Shown one piece after another: positions 13,801-28,800 of a DNA stretch of 64,000 bases; position 1 is the stretch's first letter, and every line of letters begins with the position of its first letter. The DNA is from Paragonimus westermani (Eukaryota > Platyhelminthes > Trematoda > Plagiorchiida > Troglotrematidae). Location: positions 1-64,000 of the forward strand of contig QNGE01003509.1 of the NCBI GenBank assembly GCA_008508345.1, read 5' to 3'. The notes under the pieces were generated by a model. It saw nothing but the letters and a program-made list of their open reading frames with translations. It ran no database searches and was not told the DNA's origin. A program made the position numbers and the translations under genes.

Positions 13801-16800
13801 AAAAACAACACATTTTGCACTTATTGAAAGTGCCTAGAGAAAAGCGCCAGAAAAACTATGGGGTTCGTGAAACCCTCTCACCTAGAGAGTCAAGCAGAGT
13901 TAGATCAATTCGCAGTGATATAAAGATACCTCACTAGATATTTAATTTTTACCTATAGAATATTTTAAACCACTGGCCGTTTACCAGCATTTCACCTCCG
14001 ACTAAACAAGAAGGATCGTCTGGGAAATCAATCGTCGAAGACGGATTAAGGAATAAGCAATCTATTTGGCAAACAGACCTGTTTCAAACTATAACTCATT
14101 ACTCACTAATGCGGTCACGGTGGAATCGGTTGAGAGTTCCCAACCATTACTCGATCAGCACACACATCAGAAGTAACCCACACTAAGAGTACCGCAGTCG
14201 CCGTTCTAACCCTTTCCCGCAGATCACTAAGTGTACAAATAGAACCCAACGTTGTTTCAATGTTTGCTACTGATAAGGTTGGACGGCGACATTTTCACTT
14301 AAGTTTACTCTTGTTCACTTCTATCTACTGTTTTCTCACATCTGTAAACCGTCCAAAACAATCCTTCATCGACCAACACTGAGACAAGAATATAAAAACA
14401 GATTTCACCCTCTCCCGTAACAGCTTATGAACCCACAAACAACTGGAAAGGGGTTATGATTGATATTAGTTGAAATTCGCCCACAATTAACTACAGCTTC
14501 TATATTCGGGTTAGGGGTAAGGATTTGCACTGGAATATAGTACTTTTATCCGTAGGGGTTAGCTGAAATGTCTATATGAACAGGAAAGCCGCGATCAACG
14601 CTAAGTGCAGTTTAACGTATAACAGCTGAAATCCCTTATCATTTATGACTAGTGAAATCTTACTATCGATTGAATGCGGGTTTACAGTGTGCGCACACGC
14701 CCGTTTTTACCCTTGTTAGTGGACCTCCGCTGTCTGTGCCACTTATACCAGTTCAAATGAACTGACTGCGTCGGCACTGCGAAATTCGTGAAATCGTGCC
14801 CGATAATGAGACAGTGGGAATACATAATGTTCGCTTGTTGGACCACGTACTCCGTATGACGACGGAACGTCTGCCGCATCATGGTTGTTCAGTGTGGCAG
14901 CTGATCGTTAGAAGAAACTGCAAGGTGGTGTGATCACGAACTACAAACGCCTTGTCTGTTAAGCTGAGCAAGGCATGTGGTTGCCTTCTGCCTGGTACTG
15001 GCGCCACGATCATTCGCACTGCCGGTTGAACGCAATCTTGGACACAGTAATGTGTCACGGTCAGTAAAGAACCTGCCTCGGCAAACTTGGCCTTCTTTTC
15101 ATCTAGCTTCACTGTTAAGTTCTTCTTCGCTATGCCTTTTCACTCATTTGTTCCTCCGCTAGTTCGTGAGCTATTGTCGGGACCACAAGCTGACAGAGCC
15201 CTGATACTCCCTACTATGGTTCATAGTGAAAACGTCAGCGGTGATAGCAACTAGTCGGTGTTGGCTGTAAACTCTATTCGAAACTGGAATCTGCACCTAA
15301 ATGACTAGTGTCTAATCTCTGTCAGTCGAAGCCCAAAAAACATCATTGCTGTGCACCATCAGTATGAATCGAATAAAGGTTAGCCACTAGAAAAGCAGTT
15401 TCCAGAAGCCTACGGGATCTCCCAAACGCCTTCAGGAGATTCGAAAATTTCTTATTCCTCTATCACGAATGCCGATGATATGACTGTCTTATTTCTTGTT
15501 ATGGATAATGCATTATGTGTGTCGTTGTACTTACCAGCAACTGGTGTATTCCACAGAATTGTTGTGGATGATGGTATGTTGCGGTGTTATTGATACTTTG
15601 GATGCCCTGTTATAATGTCACTGTAGCTGATTGGTTAAATACTAGATTCCTGTAAATCGTCTTGTAAGTCATCACCAAGTGGACGCTGATATACACCTTA
15701 GCTGAATAACTGCAATTTGGATTAGCACCTGGGACGACCGATGGAAATGTAGTTCTCTGTAGAACTGGATTATAAACCGTATTTTTCTTCATACACTTTC
15801 TACACATATACTTTGCCTTGTGTTTGTCACTAGGTCGTTTCCAGTTAAACATGTTACATCTGATTACATATTATGGAAAGACTACCATGGACTTGATTGT
15901 TGTATGTGATCGTTGACTGTATCTGCACGGCCTTTAAGATACGAATAGTATCTTCCCATCCCATAGGGTCCACCCAGCATTGAAAGTCACCACCGTACAA
16001 CAGGTCTGTTATTTTGCCTCTCTGTTGCATCGTTACTTGTCTTTGGTCTCACAGTAGCCGACAGTCAAATTGCTTGCACTGTTCTAGCTAGTCTCGAAAT
16101 ATACCTCTCATCGCGCTTTCCTAACTGTCTAATTATATAAGCACTCGTTGAGTGTTCGATCAAGATTAAGGCAAATATACCAAACAAGTTACACCGCCTT
16201 CAACTTTTAAAAAACTGAATGATTCAGGTATGGAAGAACGGGAACTTGAGCGAGTTCGACGGCGTGCAGAACGGGAAGAACGAAGACGGGTGGCTGAAGA
16301 AAATAAAAAGGCGAGCCCAATACAAGCAAATAAGTCATTCCCTTTCACTCTACTGTTGTGCAGAATGAAATTGTTGTCTAATTACCGCCACATAACCACC
16401 GACTTTGATTGATCTGATCAAAAGTTTCAATTTGTGCTCTTTTTGAAGAACAGCGTTCTGGCTCGACATCTTACCGGTCTCGCCGAGTGCCACTCTCAGT
16501 GTCTATGACGTGGGTGAGAAATATAAGAGGTCGAAATGTCATTTCCATAATCGATGAATGAGTCCGCCGTGTAACAATATGGTGCTTCGATTCTAGACAG
16601 TACGATCCATTCTTGAGCGACTACTTCTATGTTGCCAGCTATAAATTGGACTGGGAATCGAAACACCGTAGGCACCGGTTACTGTCATCGTTCGCGCAAT
16701 CTAAAGTGTTGTACTGAAAGGTTGGTTCCCGGAGCCGGCACTCATTAGGTATACTACTGTATTTCATAGACAGACGAATAATGTCTGGGTTAGGTCTAGG

Positions 16801-19800
16801 AAGGGTGCGCATTCGATTCCAAAATAACTCATAACTTCTAATAACAAACGCTTAATTCGTGCCCACTCAGGCCATAGGGACAATTCTTAACATGATATCT
16901 ATACTATGCTGAACAGACCAATCGATCCTTCTGTCTGCCAACCTGCATATTTGCATATCCACCAAATGGTCTTGATCGCTACTGAAGCTTCTGAAATCGC
17001 CTTTCATAAAATATCGGAAGAGCTCGTGTACTAATATTTTGACCCTCTACGTCAAGTCAAGTCCAAGATTATATGCCTATCTGACCAACATGTCTGATAT
17101 ACGACACTCGTCAGGCAAAAGACTCAAAGATGATACATGAAGTTCCAGAGAAGCTGTTGGAGAAGTTGTGGTCGATATATTAAATTAAAACTATTTAGTA
17201 ACAGAGGGCTATTTCGGCGACGTTTTTAATATTCACTTCTTGTTCGCGACAATCACGCAGTTAATAGCGAACTAGCTACGATTCCATTTCACCGGCAAAG
17301 AATACCTCAGAAGTTGGTGTGTAATACCCGACCACAGTTCATTAGTGCAATATTTCAAAATTACAATCAGAAACAAGTATCCACATTGTGTTTTACCGGT
17401 CCTTGTCACAGGAAATCGAATAGAATGGCAGAGGCAGAAGTAAATAAACAGCAAAAACAATTTTTGTTCGAAGCAAAAGACGTGCCAGCACCCTTACCTA
17501 GGACTTGAAAACAGAAGACGTATCAACAGAAGATATTGAAACCAGCTCAGTGTAGCGCTTGCTTAGTCAAAAAACAAGAGCAGTGCTTCCTGCAGCAGGT
17601 CCGCTACCTTAACGGGAAACGAACTCGCCTGCCCTGTTGTACGTGCGCCTAGACAAAATTGTGTTCCGACGGAAATGTCATTATTATGACCGTGAGCCAA
17701 GAAAGTTGCCACTCACTGGAACTGGGGAAGAGATGTGGATGCAACCTACACGGAGAACTGATAAAAATGGAGGGAAGAGGACTATCGAAGGGAGAAAAAG
17801 CGAAGAAAGGAACGACATCAGGATGGACAATAACTTAATTACCCGGGCAGGAGGTTCTTGTGCGGCGGCGTTGTCGAAAAAAGTGGAATCGGATGAGAAC
17901 ACAAGAGGACCACTGGGAGATATACCTACTGTCGATGTTGATAGCAACAAATCAACACATAGTGGAAGAATACAGTGCAATTAATACCGAAGGATCAACA
18001 AAGACTGAAAAAGGAAGGTGTTATAATCCGATCACATGCACGTGCCCTGAACATGACGCGTAAGACCCTACACTAATTTGTCTAAATCAATACGAGACCA
18101 AAAAGATTGTCATGTTAATCAGAAATGTACCTAGTTTGACAATCAAGCATTCAGAAAGTAGGAAGCTACTGATTCAGTGTGACCAGACTGTAAGTGGCTA
18201 GTAGGAAGATCAAGTGTAATCGAGTGATTGGACAAAACCACACTGTTCATCTCTGACAATGGAAAACTGGCTACAGCAAAAGAACATACTGGCAGCTGGA
18301 GATGATTATTGGATCGAACAGACGCAATCTCCAGCCAATCTGCAAAGCCAGACATACCAACAAATAATTATGCGATCCAGTGATCAAGTGATATTAGTCA
18401 TTGATTGGAACGATCGAGTATCACTACCAACGCCACATGATCAATTAACACACGGAAAAGGTCTAGCATACTGAACATTGTTTGATCAAAAATCAGCCTT
18501 AACTACACAGGATGAACGACACACCATCTGACGAAATCAAGCAAGCCACACGCTAATCAAGACTGGCGAACGGTTTGACCAATAGCCCGAATGTTTGTTA
18601 TTAATACCGTCCTGTTTTGCAGCACGACAGATCTTTTTTTGAAGCCCAGCCTCAGTCTCGCTTTCATGGAAGAGCCATCCGAACGCCCGCAAACATTGAC
18701 CCGCCCTCGACAAAATGAAGGTTCCTTATCTCAGTCGAAGTGGAGGGCACCAATGTTTGGTATGCATCTATTCTTGGTGCAGTCAGTTAGTGAATCAACG
18801 GAAACCCCTCAGAAAGCAAATTGCGCCTTTATCTTAGCGAATTCCGATCAGTACACAAATGTACCTATCTGTTACCTGGCAGTACTCTTTTCGTAATTGG
18901 TCAAAACAACGCAACTGTTGTCCGGGGTCAATACGAACAATGGAGTTGGACGACACGGTTAATCCTGAACTGGTTTGCCTAGATTCATTAGGTTTTGGCC
19001 TACAGGAAACCTACTGGGGGTATAACCGGCGACATCCAGGGAGAGAAAAACCTTGCATTTCTTTGGTTCAAAGGACGAAGGAACATTTCGTACGACAGAT
19101 GTTAGAAATAAACGAGTCAGCAAAATGCTAACAGACACGATATCATGGCGAGAGTGGGAACAAATATTGCCTCCATTGTCCAAAGTTTCGACACACAGAT
19201 TACCTTGACAGCTAGCGAGTCCAGTGTGTGCTGAAGCTCCTTGGCTTCCACTTGAAGGTTTTCATGGATTTCCATCTCGAGAAAAAAACTTTTAGCCTGT
19301 TATGAACGGTTAGCTGCGAACTTGTCCGACAACCAATGATATCATTTTCTTTGACGAGGGTACACCCAACATTCCCACTTATAACCAGCTTTAAGCTCGA
19401 GTTAAGCTTGAGTTGCCGTTAAAACGTACGGACATTTTAGGCCCCGTGTTGCATCTTAGTACATACTTCTAACAGCATGAAGCATCTACATGTATCAAAG
19501 AGCTTGTACTCTTTGGGTGGAACGCGGTATTTCCGAACAGGTGTATTGGTAGTTGATGACCTGTTTATTGTTCCCTACGATCTTCCGATTCGATCATTGT
19601 AACTGTTTCCCTTGAAATCAACTGAAGCACATCGTATATACACCATGGTCATGTTAATTTAGTTGTTGCTTCCTAACACTTTCGTTTAGAACAAACGGAA
19701 GATATATAATTACATCTCATATGGACAGTATGGTGGGGGTAAATCGGAGTCTTTACTATGACTTCCCGTCAGTGGATTTCATGAGAACATGTGACAGCCA

Positions 19801-22800
19801 TGTTTAGGCTACACGAGCTGATTATCAAGGTCAACAGACTTATTGCGGAAATTTGTTTATTCCTGTCCTTTGATGATAGAGTGTGGCAAACGTAATAACG
19901 TTTTCGTTTTAGAGTGTCAAAGATGTGCTCATGGTAAAACATCAGTGTTTGTTAACAGTAGAACTATCACAGTTTCTCATTGTTCAAAGTACGTCAGTTA
20001 ACCTGAGGCATACAAGCTGCGCGAAGTGTGTGCGACCACGCTGTACGAGATCCAGAGATTACAAATATTGCGAGAAGAAATATGAAACAATTGGTTCACT
20101 CGAGCAGTTTGAACAAAGCAGATAGAACATGAAAACTGGTAGATGCAAGCATTTCGTATTGACTCATCAGTACCAAACTTACAANGCATCTACCAGTTTT
20201 CATGTTCTATCTGCTTTGTTCAAATTGCGAGAAGAATTTGTCCAACAGCCTGATGTATGTGGGACTACACTCAGAAAAGTGTGGATCACAAATCATGGTA
20301 GTTTGTACTCCAACCCCTACTGAATCATTGGAACTAGAGCCGTGACGCGCTTATTTTTACCATGCAAGGTTTCTTTTGCTTTCAGTATTTTTCAGTTTTT
20401 ACCATAACACCGCTGTGATGGTAAAATACACCATTGTTCCAGAAAATATCATCACACAACGTTGGGTCGTCGGAGGAGTTCGTTGCAAAACACAACACGT
20501 TTTTTCCAGTCAATTTCTCAAATCGCAGCCCTATGATGAAACTTGTGTGGGCGGAAGGCAAGCAGTTATCTGTGTACTGATGGAACTTAGCTAAGCCCAA
20601 CACGCCTCCAGTAAAACTTGTATTGATTCTCCAGATAGCTTCACAGGGAATACATATACGGTAGTTATTGATGCCTCTTACGTTAGCTATGATCGGCAGT
20701 TTTGTTTTCGTGAGTAAGAGTCAAGGTTTGTGAGAGCTCGAGTGAGCACTTTACTCTGCGTGTGCGTGTCTAACTGTGGTTCTTAATTGCAACGACACAC
20801 AATGTGAGCGGTGGTGCCAACCGTGTGAAAAAATTCTCGGTGACTTTGGAAGGTGATCTGATCAATTAGTCCGGCTGATGGTTGGTCGCTTCCCTACTCC
20901 ACCTAACGTCCCGTTTTTTTATTCACTGTTCACGGTTCGTGGCTGCGCCAACGCTACTAGAGCATGCTAGATAGAATGAATATTTCCGATTAAACTACAG
21001 CAATTCAAATCTGTTCGCTTCCAAATAACTCCAGGCCGAAACTGATTCACGCGAGGAAGGTGCTAGTTTTCACCATAGCAGAAACACGTCGGCTACTTCC
21101 AAGCCAGTAAAACTCAGGTCATAACACAAAGTGGAGTTAGTGCGCCTGTAAAATCGGCGCTTTCAGATTGAAATGAAGGCTCTGCTCCCAATCTGATGTG
21201 TTTACGGTTTGCTAAGTCATTGAGTATATCAGTGGTTTATCAAAGCACGCAGAAAAACCATACCAGTATCTGCAACAGTCCTTTCAAGAACAAGCCCATC
21301 AGTTCAAACCTACCATTCTTACACTGAAACAAAATCAACTGTTATGTTTTGACTGTATAAGCAATTCAGACAAATGACTACGTACACTCAAGAATTACCT
21401 ACGGTTTCATCCGAAAATTTAATTAAAGAAGTAACCATGACAAGAAAACGAAGTGCATACCTATTGATGTTTTAATCCGATTCAGCTTTAGATGCTTAGT
21501 GCTCAGTTGCGTGACAGTGGTAGTCCAAGACAAGCAGATCATCTTCGACATGACCCATAACATCTGTGTTCCACACACTTTTGTGATTTTCCACCTCAGA
21601 AAGAATACTCAAAACAACTTGAAGATGAAGCTAGACGACTGAAAGAAGAAAAACAAGCTTTGATTGCCGCCCAAAAAGCCAAAAAACATGAGGAAGAAGA
21701 GGTGATTGAAAAGTTTTCATAACGAGAGAATATTAAACTCGGTTTTAGAATACCACCGGTTATTTCCATGCCTTTCAGATTTGTCACTAGGAAAATCTAT
21801 TGGTCTTTTTAATGTTATATGACTGAGATGGGTTACGGAGTGGTTTTTCACATGCAATTGTTTTAGGCGAGGATTCGTGATGTGAACAATAGCCTGAATC
21901 AATGCCAGTGCACACCTCTTTTCTAGAATAACTGTTTTTTTCCAAAGCTCCATGTTACGGCTGGCTTTGAAATTATCACCATTTACGGTCAACCGCTTGT
22001 GTTCCTACAAGTGATATCAAACTGCTAGTTGTTGAGCAACAACCCTATTTAAAATTCTTGGTTAGGCAATTGTCTTAGTTTACCGGGCTGTCTTCATGCG
22101 GTGTGTCAGTTGTCTTCTTTGTAGTGAAAAGGCGTTGCACAGTGCTCACTATAAACAAAACAACTGTGCTAACAGTTCATATTGGCTCGTCAATTCCAAA
22201 TAACCAGTAGTACGAAAATCCTTCCTCTTAACATCTACAGTACTTAAGGGTGAGGTATGAACAAGGCAACGAACAACAAAAACAAAACGTCCACTCGTGC
22301 GATCTGAATGACTCACTGCCAGCACCCCAACAAATTGTCCGTTCGTTGGAATGCACTTAAAGTAACGTCCAATTGACCATCCTTAATCAGGCCCGCAAGA
22401 TATCCTTGTTTAGAATCAAAGAAGACTAACCTATCGGCGCCAAATCACACTACGTGTTGCTACTCCTCATGCAACTACACCGGAAATTGCATAGGCGAAA
22501 CCAGTAGGTCATAGATCTCCCGAATGAATGAACATGTACCCAAATTGGTCTACAAACGGGTATCACAACCGGACACTGTAGTCACAGAGAATTGTAAGAC
22601 CTCAGCTTCTTCGATCGGACGACATATCCCAATTGGTTACAACATGGACTTGACCTCAGCCTTCACCATCATAATGTACCACCACAGCCCACGGTTCACG
22701 AAATTTTGTGAGGCCGTCACGATAAGTTATTGTGTGTACAGAAACAGTTACTTACAAACCTCCGTTTACCATGGGCCTAAGTTGCAGCGAGTGTCATTCA

Positions 22801-25800
22801 GATCACAAGAATGGACGTTTTTGTTTTTGTTGTTCGTTGCTTTTTTCATACTCCCTCCCCCAAGTACTGTAGACGTCAAATTGGAAGTTTCTTTTGTTAT
22901 TTTTCTACGGGCTATTCGTCATTGACTGGGCAATACGAAATACTGGCATCTACCGGTGTTCTGTCCTATTCAAATTACTGGAATGATATAACAGTTCGAA
23001 CTTGTGCATTTACAAAAACAGTTGCAATATAGCAGTTTTAATCAGTTACAAATCTTACAAATCTTACATGAATGAAGTTGAACGCTTTGAGCGTCCTGTA
23101 TAACATGTTATTGATAAATGGACTGAAAAGAACACAACGTTACGACTAGTAATGCATCCTGAGGATCCAATTTGTATGGGTGACCAGACAGGCTGTGTTT
23201 ACGAAATCAGATGTGGTGATTGCAATGCCAGTTACGGAGAACAGACAAGGAGATAATTGAAACCACGTGTTTCGAGGTTTCCTCCAAAAGAGTTATACCA
23301 ACTTCAGAAGCTAGAGGAAGATTCTTTCATCGCACTACATGTACCGTCAGCTAACCAAAACGTATGTTTTGGTCATGTTCGAGTGATTCATGTGGGTCTG
23401 CCTTTCCATATAGAGTGATGCTGTGCTCAAGCTCACATCATTTACACACAACACGCATACTTTAACCACAGTGATAGAAAACCTGGATTTACATTATGGC
23501 CTAGATGGAGGGACAACAGTTGACGTAGACGCATCTTATCTATGTCCGTCCCACCCTCACTTAATGGACAAAGGATTCAATCGGCCAGTTCAGACTCAGT
23601 GCAAATTGATCTAATCAAGGCAAGCTCCTGGTGCCCCTTGCTCTTTTGTTAACGCTTCTAACGAAGGCCACCCGAGGTGATTGAAACTTTGAGTATTACA
23701 ACTTGCTCGTAGCGGTGTGTTCTTCTCGATGCATTTATTACCAGAAGGTTTACTTCCAAATTCTTAGAACTGTAAGACAATTAGTTTATATGCTTGGAGT
23801 CTGCTTGGTTACTCAGAAATCACCTGTCATTTAGCTTTGTATCAATGATGTCCTGTGGCATGTCGTGGGTGGCACCCAGACATACGTCATTTTTGTCAGG
23901 CACACTACCTTGAACGCCGTAGTTGCATGTAGAACTCAGAGTTGTCGTAAGCCAGTGAAGGAACAATATGACTGATCTTCATCGACTACTTTGTCCTCAT
24001 GAGCGAATGTAGTCACCACCGTCCAGTTGGAATATCACCCGTTCACCGCTGTACTAGTTCAAAGCATGAATCAGTTGAACAGAGAGTATCAAGATGTCTG
24101 CCTAAGCACTGTGCTTTGTGTGCAATATGAGGAACTGTTAACTGCATAGAGTGTAGGGCACTCCGTTATATATCCAGACATTTTCCACTAAACTGCCGTC
24201 ATTTATGGGTCACTATGGTGGTGGGCGTGTGGTGGTTTATCAAAATGAGCGCAGTATGCATACCGCCCAAAGGACGAAAGCGTCTGATGAACAACCGTTT
24301 TGGAATGGTCAACCGCCAATTTATGAGCCCTGAGATTAACTCCACTGAGAATGCATGCAGACAACCAACTAGGCATTCATACTGTCAGCGGAGCAACTGA
24401 GCGAAGGTTCACAGCAAATATGAGGTGTTTCCAGTGTAACAGAACTTGAGAATATACACACTAACACCTGTAACCGTTGCGTTGAAACTTTAAAGCATAT
24501 TTTTACACCCAAGCAGTGGAATCAATAAGTTAATGGCCGTATGATGTTAAGGTGACCATTTTCATGAAACTGCGATCAAACTTTTGTTCTCACTAGAATT
24601 TGTCAACTCTTATTGATTTACACAAAACCGAGTTGATCCAGAAGACAGTGGCAGTTATGATAATAAGGTCATTCCCATTCAAGTTTAGTTAACTGGATTT
24701 GCAGCTGGAAAAACTGGTACGGATACCAACATTGGAAAACTTGCGACTTGGTGACTTATGATTCCTTTATCCACTTGTGTGACTTCTGTATGAGTTATCG
24801 ACTGACAGACACATATACGACATCAGGCCAGCAAATTGTGGTCATGGAACCAATCAGGTTCATGGTTAACTCTTAATTTTCAGCAAAGAAGAAAACAGAA
24901 ATTGCTGATCACTCAACATCGTGAAATGTTACAAAAGGCTTTGGAACACAGAAATATCCAGCTACTACGATACAACGGTTGGTTACCATGGCGACGGTAT
25001 GTGTCCGAGCAACGTGATAGATTGCGTTTGGCGGAACAGTATTACGAAGTTAGTGTACAAAGGTGAGACTTGTACTACGTATAGTAGGATAAGAGAGGTT
25101 TTTTTCACGTACACGATTTTTTTTAGTTTTTAAGAAAAGCAGTTCTTCGTATCAGGTACTGCATAAAGCGTGATTTCACGAGAGACCTGTGAAAGACAGT
25201 TACACATTCAAACATCTGCTTTGAACTGTTCTTAAAAGATGGCAAACCGTTTTGAATGACGAATGTAAAATTGGCGGTACAATGTTTATCCGCGTTGGTT
25301 TAAGCTAGCAGCCCCCATGACAGATCATTGTATACTGTTAAAACGTTGTCATACTTTACTGTAAGCGTTGGACGCCTTTAAGCCAGTAGTCTCAAGACAC
25401 ATTGCGATATGAGAACACATCGTGCGCTCTCACCAGTAGTGAACGTGTAATTAGCATGAAGATAACGAGCGGATTGCTTGATAGTGTTGCTCACAGATGA
25501 ACTCGTAATGAACAAACACTGATGGTCATTTGCTTTGGAATGTCATCATTATCAAAACCCTCGTTGCGATGTATACTCTTGGTATGTGTAGTACCACCAG
25601 AAAACATGTGTACACTACTACAAAACTAGTTTTACTCTGACAACCAGTCAGCATCTATCTATCAGTTATTGTGTCTATCATTTTTTTATGCGGTTGTAAA
25701 ATTGTCTACACTGACAGAACAGAAAGAACGTTGGAACCCAGGGCCTAGGGGCAGATAGTGAAGTGAATGAGAGATGTATTAACGCACTCGCTAGTGAGCG

Positions 25801-28800
25801 ACAGTCGTTTAGTATGTAGAGTCATCTCATTTACAACAATGCATTTATGAGCCACAGGCCACAACGCCACTGCATGTTGCAATTTTATTTATCAGTTGCT
25901 AACAGCCGATTCTGTTTACAAATACACAATTGACTATCAATCATTTCCTACCATGAATTTAGTTCTGAGTGTTACTTACTGAAACGTGATCTGTCAACCA
26001 TTAAATTCTTACGTGAATTCACAATTTGGCGTGGTCGCTTCATATTCACAGTGATTTACCAAAGCGAGAAGAGTCAGGTTTCAGGTTTTGTCTCTAAAAT
26101 CGTTTTAAACTCCGTGTAACCTTGTTGTCGATGTTATTGATCAATATGAGCCGCTCTCTCCGGTCCCTTTTCATGGTCTGCTGACCAGAAGTTTCCAACT
26201 TCTCTCTGTCCGTGGAGTACTTGTCTAACAGAAGCGGTATTCCTCTTTACATTCACATCCTACAGTATTTCAACCTTTCACAGCGTACAATTTGTTGCCT
26301 TATTCCAAAAATCCTGTTCATTCCAATCGTTTAAAATGTATATCTAACTTCTCGACTGGGTTTCAGTTCAAACCCGTATATACGTGTATCGATGCGCTCA
26401 CGGCTCACCAGTTATCACTTACGTAATACGCTTACTTATTACGCCCGACATTTCATTGAAGATTCTGTTCTCCCAAAATGTGGCTGTGTAAGTGCAAGAT
26501 GCATTAATCAACTGGCCGAACATGACTACTGTCCAAATCGACCTGCACGTTCACTCACACGTATACCGCTAGTGATAGCATACGGAACGAACTAACTTCG
26601 CAATTTTTATCAGTTGACTAGCCAGCTTAGCTAAAAACATGGTTTATCAAAGTAGCTTTTATTCTGCACATTGATTTAAACTTTTTCATACGGCTCCGAT
26701 TTTATCGGGAATCTATCTTGTTCCACCTAATTGTGCTGCTTTCTTAGAATTTTCGTTCCACTTGACATAATCGTGCGTAGACAAATGTCACTTGCTGGTT
26801 TACGGAAATCCAAACCGGTGGTAGCAATGTGAACAAGTTCAAAAGAAGGACTTTGCTGATATCATTAGCATCATAGGTTTGCTGGTCTGTCTCCTGATTA
26901 TGAAATTTAGTTTATTGGATTGTCTGTTATCTGATGTTTCATGTATTTTATCTCACCACTATGTTGGCCGGGAAACAGTTCACTGACCGAGCGGAATTCT
27001 ATTCACATATTAGCTGAGGGCTCAGGCCTGATATCCTAAGGTTTCTACTTGAAACCTCTGTTTAGCTATTGCTCCTAGTGAGTCACAGTGAGGACAAAGC
27101 CGATTGTGAATTGTTGACTTTGAGGACGATAATTATGACACAATCACTTCTTAAACTGAGTGATAATACATTCGTTTTGGTTCATCCCATCACTCAAAGG
27201 AATTTCAACCTAGTTACAGTGATTAGAATCAAATGAACTGAAAGATGTAACGACTCTATTCAAGCTTTTCAGTAGTCTACGATCGATCTTATTTTGTATT
27301 CGAACAAGCTAGACGAAGACGGTGTTTTGATAACGTGATGCTCATAATTACCAGTTGAGAGGAACGACTGTTTTTATCGTTCTCCAGGTTGGCTGCTCTT
27401 AAGTAGTTTGACGAAGTCACTTTGTCGCAATCAGCTGACAGTGGTTACAGTGTTGTTGCTCGTACATGAGAAAGCGCAACCAAAATTATCCGGACTCTAT
27501 TCAGTCACCCAACCGTTCGTGTGACAATTGGACGAAATAAGTATTAGAATCCCGGAGTAATTCGTTTGTCGATGTAAAAATAACTTACTACCGGACAATG
27601 GCAAGCTCAGGGCTTTTTACAATACAAATTTTTCTCGCGTTAGATCTGGAGTTTCAACACCCCTTTTAACAACAGTTCAGTGACGAACAATTTCAATGAT
27701 AAGTTCTGTTCATCAGCTTATGTCTTACACAGCGTTATTTTCGCATATGAATTCCCTGGAGCATTGAGACTTATAGTGCGTGGCGCTTGCTCTTATATAC
27801 TTCTTATATGTTTCTTCTTTTTGCCTTCTAACTAGAAATGCGTTACATACATGGTTAACACACATGAGGAACAAGGAAGAGTTCCTCACCAGCCTAGTAC
27901 AACGGGTGTATAACACAACATTACTTCGACGCTACTTTGTTCATTTACGTACGGTAAGTCCAGTCACCAGGCTCACAGACTTGTAGTTTGTTGTTACAAA
28001 GTGTACATACATAGAAAACAAGGTCAAATAGTACGAATAACAGAAGCAGCTGTATTTATTTGTCCCCGTGGGAGAAATTGATGACGGTATCTATCAAGGT
28101 CTATACTGGGATCGGAACTCTAATGCTTCAATTTGTTAAATTACGACATTGCCTTGTCGAAAGGCAGACCTAAAACCTTATGTCCGCGTGTCAAACCTCC
28201 AGAGTAACAGAGGAGCACTTCGCTCAGCGGATTGTCGCTATACTGGTCACGGTAACCGTCAAGTTTTTTCACAACAGTCAGTCCACAGTACCTTCTTAAA
28301 GAAGCATTTACCTACCGGTACAATGTCTGAGACCGCTTGACACACATTCTAGTTGTTTGCGAAACGTATGCACCTGATGCTAGCCGTTCGTGTTCACCAA
28401 ACAAAAGCAAAGCGACCGTCAAACATAAGATCAATGTGATCAGTTTTCCGTTAAGCAGAGATAAAAATCTCCCAACCAGACTGAACTTTTCAATAGCATT
28501 GGTTCTATTCAACACTAATCAGGGTCGAGAGTGAGATAAATCCAGTGCATCTAAATTTACATAGACCGGTCAAAACCTCATTTTGAACGTGTGTATATCA
28601 CTGGCTACAATTCGTAACACAACCTCAAATGCTCTAACGATGTTAGCCGCGGGTCCTCTTTCTTGGGTTCATTTTGCATACCGATCTGAGGGTGTGGCAG
28701 AAGAGTAAATGCGAAGGTCCTCAAAATCTTCGAGAAGGTTTCTCGAAACTGCAAACCGAACAAAGTGCCCCAAACAGAATAACCTAGAGGGGAAATGATT

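Larger units (their letters stand above)
9897..16227. other. Intron holding a SINE and a LINE remnant
   Basis: The longest intron of the gene. It contains the SINE at 10630-10855 and the reverse transcriptase remnant at 12540-13450. The rest is unannotated. Confidence 0.55.

Noticed and set aside
16171..16227. Longer form of the exon at 16228
   Set aside because: It is in frame and protein-like, but its AAG acceptors lack a pyrimidine tract, while 16228 has a CAG acceptor. It is kept as an alternative only.
17637..17984. 115-codon open frame in an intron
   Set aside because: Frames of this length are expected by chance in 64 kb, and it has no exon signals or known motif.
22524..22925. 133-codon frame with a hydrophobic end
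   Set aside because: The hydrophobic stretch comes from a T-rich run; there are no splice signals and no similarity.
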